Shown here: positions 60,036-64,000 of the stretch, one piece after another
Layout of the letters: each line of letters starts with the position of its first letter
Numbering within the stretch: the first letter of the stretch is position 1
Origin: Microvelia longipes
Taxonomy: Eukaryota > Arthropoda > Insecta > Hemiptera > Veliidae
Direction of reading: 5' to 3'
Assembly: GCA_018340805.1 (NCBI GenBank)
Contig: JACMZG010001913.1
Span: 20,369,197-20,433,196, forward strand
DNA length: 64,000 bases
Made by a program: the position numbers and the translations under genes
The notes under the pieces: model-generated
Seen by the model: the letters and a program-made list of their open reading frames with translations, nothing else
Databases searched by the model: none
What the model was told of the DNA's origin: nothing

Positions 60036-60470
60036 TAACTTGTGGAATAGAATCAACAAGTGACTTTACTCATGTTTTTTGGGCTATTGAAACATCTGCA
60101 AATGTCCAAATAAGAAAATTTTGGCCGCTAGAGCTAATTTTTAGCAACTACTGTAATCGTAGAGGAGGTTATGCTAACATCATTGATGGAGGTTGCCTGT
60201 CATTTATAAATGTTACTTTGTGTGGCAGAAATTCATACAAAACAATAAAATCATACAATTTTTATTTTTCTGGTGCAAATAAAACATCACGGAGGGTTTG
60301 TTTACAAAGTATTATAACATTTGACATTCTTCTGTCAATTAAAGAGTGGCAGCCATTTTAAAAATATTAAAACTTGATTCTTCTTAAAATTGATTTTTCA
60401 AATTCAACTATTTTTCCAACCGTTTTTTTTGGGGAGACAGTTCATTTGTTATTCTATTCCACTATAATCA
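60036..60470 (+). mobile_element. Dispersed repeat R2, copy 2, with terminal inverted repeats
   Basis: Same family as 29395-29760. This copy keeps both ends: GTGGAATAGAATCAACAAG near 60042 and its complement TTTGTTATTCTATTCCAC ending near 60468, so it is a DNA-transposon-like MITE of about 430 bp. No coding capacity. Confidence 0.75.
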
Positions 60471-61477
60471 GACAGTAACTTTTCTAGGTATAGTATATAC
60501 TATTTTACACATAGTAGTATACGATTAATAGTATACATAATCTTTGGTGAAAGGACAATTTTCTGGTGGAAGCCAAAATTTTAAGCTTTTTACATTAAAA
60601 AGGTATGAAAAATAAACATTTAGATATTTACTGATGTTTATTAAAAAATTACTCTTTTTTCGTTTATTTAGTAAAATGGATTTAAATTTGTTCAAGTCTT
60701 TAATTTTTATTCATCAGGAGTGTAAAGAGATAAAAACAAACATTAAGTTCGTCAAATTAAAAAACTGACAAATCAGCTTAGCCAGTAAAAATATAAACAC
60801 AGGCAAAGAAAAACATAACTATCTTTGTTATTGATGAGGGTAAAAGAGATACTTCTTCAATAATTAATTAATTTAATCAGTAAAAACAGGAGTAGAATCA
60901 ATAAATGTAAATATTAAAGATAAAAATAATCTCTTTTATAAAACTAAAGATAAACTAAAAATAATTGTCTCTAAAAAATTCTTAATATTGATACTGAATT
61001 CTTGTCTAAAAAACTAGAACATGAAAGAAAGATATTTTATCTTCACACTCTAGTAATAATTAATAAAAAAATAACTTGCTTTTGTCAGGTTTTCAATTTC
61101 ACAAACTTCCTGTAAAAAGTGAGGTATAGACAGATGGACAGTTATTACCTTAAATTGTTTAGAAACAAATGCCAGAGCTTAAAAGTGAATATAGTGTTGA
61201 CTTAGTAAAGTAACATTGTTGACTTTTATGAGCTCTGGCATTTGTTTAACTGGCTTATCCTGTATTTGAATTTTACAATATGTTTCCTATGTAAAAACAA
61301 AGTAACCAAAATGAGTTTAAAAAGTGAAATCATATGATTTAACTTTCAAAAAGGGAAGATGATATTTTAAGTGGTTCTATCTTAGAAATGAAGCGGTGTA
61401 GGTAAAAACTGAATATAAAAATATTTGCTTTCGCTTGTGCTACCCTTAGAATAGCATATAGAAGGAGCATAACTGAT
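60471..61477. other. Intergenic; inverted repeat at about 61159-61245
   Basis: AAACAAATGCCAGAGCT and AGCTCTGGCATTTGTTT face each other across about 50 bp. Otherwise nothing recognised. Confidence 0.5.
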
Positions 61478-61730
61478 AACAGTAAAGCTGGTTCACTGGT
61501 GGTCTTAATTAATGCTGCCACCCTAACAATATACAATTCTCTTATAACAAATTTGGCAATATTTCCAGTTGCTGAATTATTAATTTATGATCGATTGTTC
61601 ATAAAATAATTATAAATAAATATTGGAGCATTATAATAATTTAAACATTTTAAATTGTTTTTTAAGGTTTTAAATTAAAATTATTTTAAAAGTAGTCCTT
61701 GTCAACTAAATGTAGATTCTTGTATTCCTT
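61478..61730 (+). repeat. Dispersed repeat R3, copy 2
   Basis: Direct-orientation relative of 24920-25185, with TAATGCTGCCACCCTAACAA and GTCAACTAAATGTAG in the same order. Confidence 0.75.
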
Positions 61731-61864
61731 TACTTTTTTGCCATCTAAGACCGATTTTATAAAATACTTAGCATGTTTTTAATTTTATATAATTAATAAA
61801 ACACAATATTTAAAAAAGAACTTATTTATTATACTTTGTCTATCACAATATTACAATTTATTCA

Positions 61865-61894
61865 GACGCGTTTCGGGACGTTTCCCATCTTCAG
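61865..61894 (-). ncRNA. Hammerhead-like ribozyme motif (left arm)
   Basis: CTGAAGA, U, a four-pair stem GGGA-AACG-TCCC, GAAA, then CGCGTC, giving a GUC cleavage triplet behind a two-pair helix III (ACGCGT). Exact mirror of the motif at 63214-63243. Confidence 0.5.
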
Positions 61895-63213
61895 TGTATA
61901 AATAAACTAAACTTAAATTTACTGTTGCTGTATGGAAGTGAAGGAGGTAAGGTTCTAGGGGTGGGAGGGTACTTACATCTAAGGGACAAAGAAGAAAGGG
62001 TTTTTTCCTACCTGTACTTCTGTACTAGGGATTAACTATAAGTACCTTAGGTTAACAAAAACTTAGATACTAAGATTTTATTACACTTTTGACAAATTTT
62101 ATAAACTAATTATAACTATTATAAACTAATTATACTGAAACTATTATTACAAACTAATTAACAAATTAAACTATTATGACTGAGACTATTATAAACTAAT
62201 TATAATTTGTAGTGGTTGTCTAGTTGCTAGGTGACTTATACTATATGTAGTACTTGTTATAATTATATTTAAAAAGATAAAATAAAAATCAAGGGTACTT
62301 AATGTTATTGAGGATGATATTAATCTATAACATAAGATTAATATTGTTATCTGCACTTATATTATACTAAAGAAAAATAGTTATCATTTAATATATATTA
62401 CAAGTTATGGTCATGAGTTATAAGGTTGAATTATATTAATATTATAGGCTTCTTACAAACTAATCTTAAATTAATTGTTATTATTATTGTTGTTGTTGTT
62501 TATGGTTAGTGGTTCAATCATATAGAGCCCTAATATCAAATACCCCGTGTTTTAATGAACAAATTAGATTCAATAGACAATCACCACTAGTCAAACCACT
62601 AACCATAAACAACAACAACAATAATAATAACAATTAATTTAAGATTAGTTTGTAAGAAGCCTATAATATTAATATAATTCAACCTTATAACTCATGACCA
62701 TAACTTGTAATATATATTAAATGATAACTATTTTTCTTTAGTATAATATAAGTGCAGATAACAATATTAATCTTATGTTATAGATTAATATCATCCTCAA
62801 TAACATTAAGTACCCTTGATTTTTATTTTATCTTTTTAAATATAATTATAACAAGTACTACATATAGTATAAGTCACCTAGCAACTAGACAACCACTACA
62901 AATTATAATTAGTTTATAATAGTCTCAGTCATAATAGTTTAATTTGTTAATTAGTTTGTAATAATAGTTTCAGTATAATTAGTTTATAATAGTTATAATT
63001 AGTTTATAAAATTTGTCAAAAGTGTAATAAAATCTTAGTATCTAAGTTTTTGTTAACCTAAGGTACTTATAGTTAATCCCTAGTACAGAAGTACAGGTAG
63101 GAAAAAACCCTTTCTTCTTTGTCCCTTAGATGTAAGTACCCTCCCACCCCTAGAACCTTACCTCCTTCACTTCCATACAGCAACAGTAAATTTAAGTTTA
63201 GTTTATTTATACA

Positions 63214-63243
63214 CTGAAGATGGGAAACGTCCCGAAACGCGTC
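63214..63243 (+). ncRNA. Hammerhead-like ribozyme motif (right arm)
   Basis: Same motif as in the left arm, reading outward toward TGAATAAA. The four-pair stem and short helix III suggest a minimal variant that would need pairing of two molecules to cut. Confidence 0.5.
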
Positions 63244-63387
63244 TGAATAAATTGTAATATTGTGATAGACAAAGTATAATAAATAAGTTCTTTTTTAAAT
63301 ATTGTGTTTTATTAATTATATAAAATGTGCAATTATCACAAAATCTCAGTCGAAACAACAAATTTTGTTATTAATGCATGTTTTTAA

Positions 63388-64000
63388 GTTATTATATTTG
63401 TTTCTTATGATCTTTCTTCATTAGCAGTTATTTACAACACTTTTAAAAATAATTTTTCGCTCTTAAGAGTTGTACCCTTACTGAAGACCACTAGTCAAAT
63501 GGCTTTTGTGTCATCAGTTGAATTTCATTGTATTTATGGTCCTATGCTTCTTCTGTATAAGTAGTATTATTCTAAGAAGCTACCATATAGCCCTGACCTG
63601 TTAGAAACGGCCAGACCAGTGTTTTTCCAATAATACTCAACGGTCCTATAAATATTATGGTTGACCGTTGCCTGCTGCTTGTGACGTAGAAAATGACCCT
63701 AGCCCTTAGGCTTCCAGACAATACGTAATAAAAGTATGGATAAGATGGTAATCAAGGAAAGATTTTAAATGTTTAAAAATGTGAACAAAAGACAAAAAAA
63801 ATGATTTTTAAAATATAAAAAAAGAAGGTAAAATGATTTCAAGCCTGAGGTACAATCTGTTATTAAAAGATCATAAATCTGTAAACAACAAATCTGTAAA
63901 GCTGTAGTTTACAGATATAAAAATTTATTAAATAATCAAATATAATCTTTGCCTCAATCTCAGTTATGCTAATCTAAATATATGAAACATTAACTCATTT
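63388..64000. other. Intergenic, no gene seen
   Basis: AT-rich with a less biased part near 63590-63720, but no open frame or repeat recognised. Confidence 0.45.

Larger units (their letters stand above)
61783..63375. mobile_element. Palindromic insertion with 733-bp arms (probable Penelope-like terminal repeats)
   Basis: Arms 61782-62514 and 62594-63326 are reverse complements, separated by a 79-bp centre. Every segment I compared matched exactly and paired positions always sum to 125108, so there is no net indel. GCATGTTTTTAA occurs at 61771-61782 and 63376-63387, a likely 12-bp target duplication, leaving a 49-bp one-sided tail (63327-63375). Each arm has an outward hammerhead-like motif followed by AATAAA. 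There is no ORF. Inverted terminal repeats, one-sided tails and variable target duplications are typical of Penelope-like insertions. Confidence 0.7.

Overview
The window is AT-rich nuclear DNA from an arthropod, most probably an insect. Genes are sparse and spliced with GT-AG introns. The DNA is packed with retrotransposons, miniature inverted-repeat elements (MITEs), foldback structures and satellites, and it holds an endogenous densovirus. I cannot name the species. A 100-N assembly gap lies at 10068-10167.

Three host genes are well supported. RRP8 (rRNA-processing methyltransferase, plus strand, one visible exon) is at 27155-27955. An aldo-keto reductase of seven exons lies on the minus strand at 31752-38399; the exons join in phase to 307 residues with a complete Asp/Tyr/Lys/His catalytic tetrad. 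A COA8/APOPT1-like cytochrome c oxidase assembly factor of three exons (175 residues) lies on the plus strand at 41254-43467. RRP8 and the reductase converge; the reductase and COA8 diverge across about 2.8 kb.

Layout: 1-10067 is intergenic with an inverted-repeat element, a composite tandem-repeat block (3.3-5.6 kb) and a large inverted repeat (6.5-7.7 kb). 10168-13882 is a broken BEL/Pao retrotransposon on the minus strand. 15401-18398 is a densovirus-derived insertion. 18399-22427 is the 3' end of a Copia element interrupted by a Jockey-like LINE with a 9-bp target duplication and poly(A) tail. 23.6-24.2 kb is a foldback element built of tandem and inverted subrepeats. 27-43.5 kb is the gene region. 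44-64 kb holds no gene I can support and is rich in MITEs, (TA)n, a 41-bp minisatellite, tRNA-like SINE pieces and, at 61.8-63.4 kb, a gap-free 733-bp-arm palindrome.

The most notable structures are two. First, the densovirus insertion carries an intact capsid ORF with a phospholipase A2 motif, followed by two copies of the viral terminal hairpin whose central segments are in opposite (flip and flop) orientation, separated by a partial repeat of the capsid gene's 5' end. This looks like a frozen rolling-hairpin replication intermediate. Second, three separate inverted repeats (6.5, 45.9 and 61.8 kb) carry outward-pointing hammerhead-ribozyme-like motifs at mirrored positions, the arrangement expected of Penelope-like-element terminal repeats; the youngest has 733-bp arms and a 12-bp flanking duplication.
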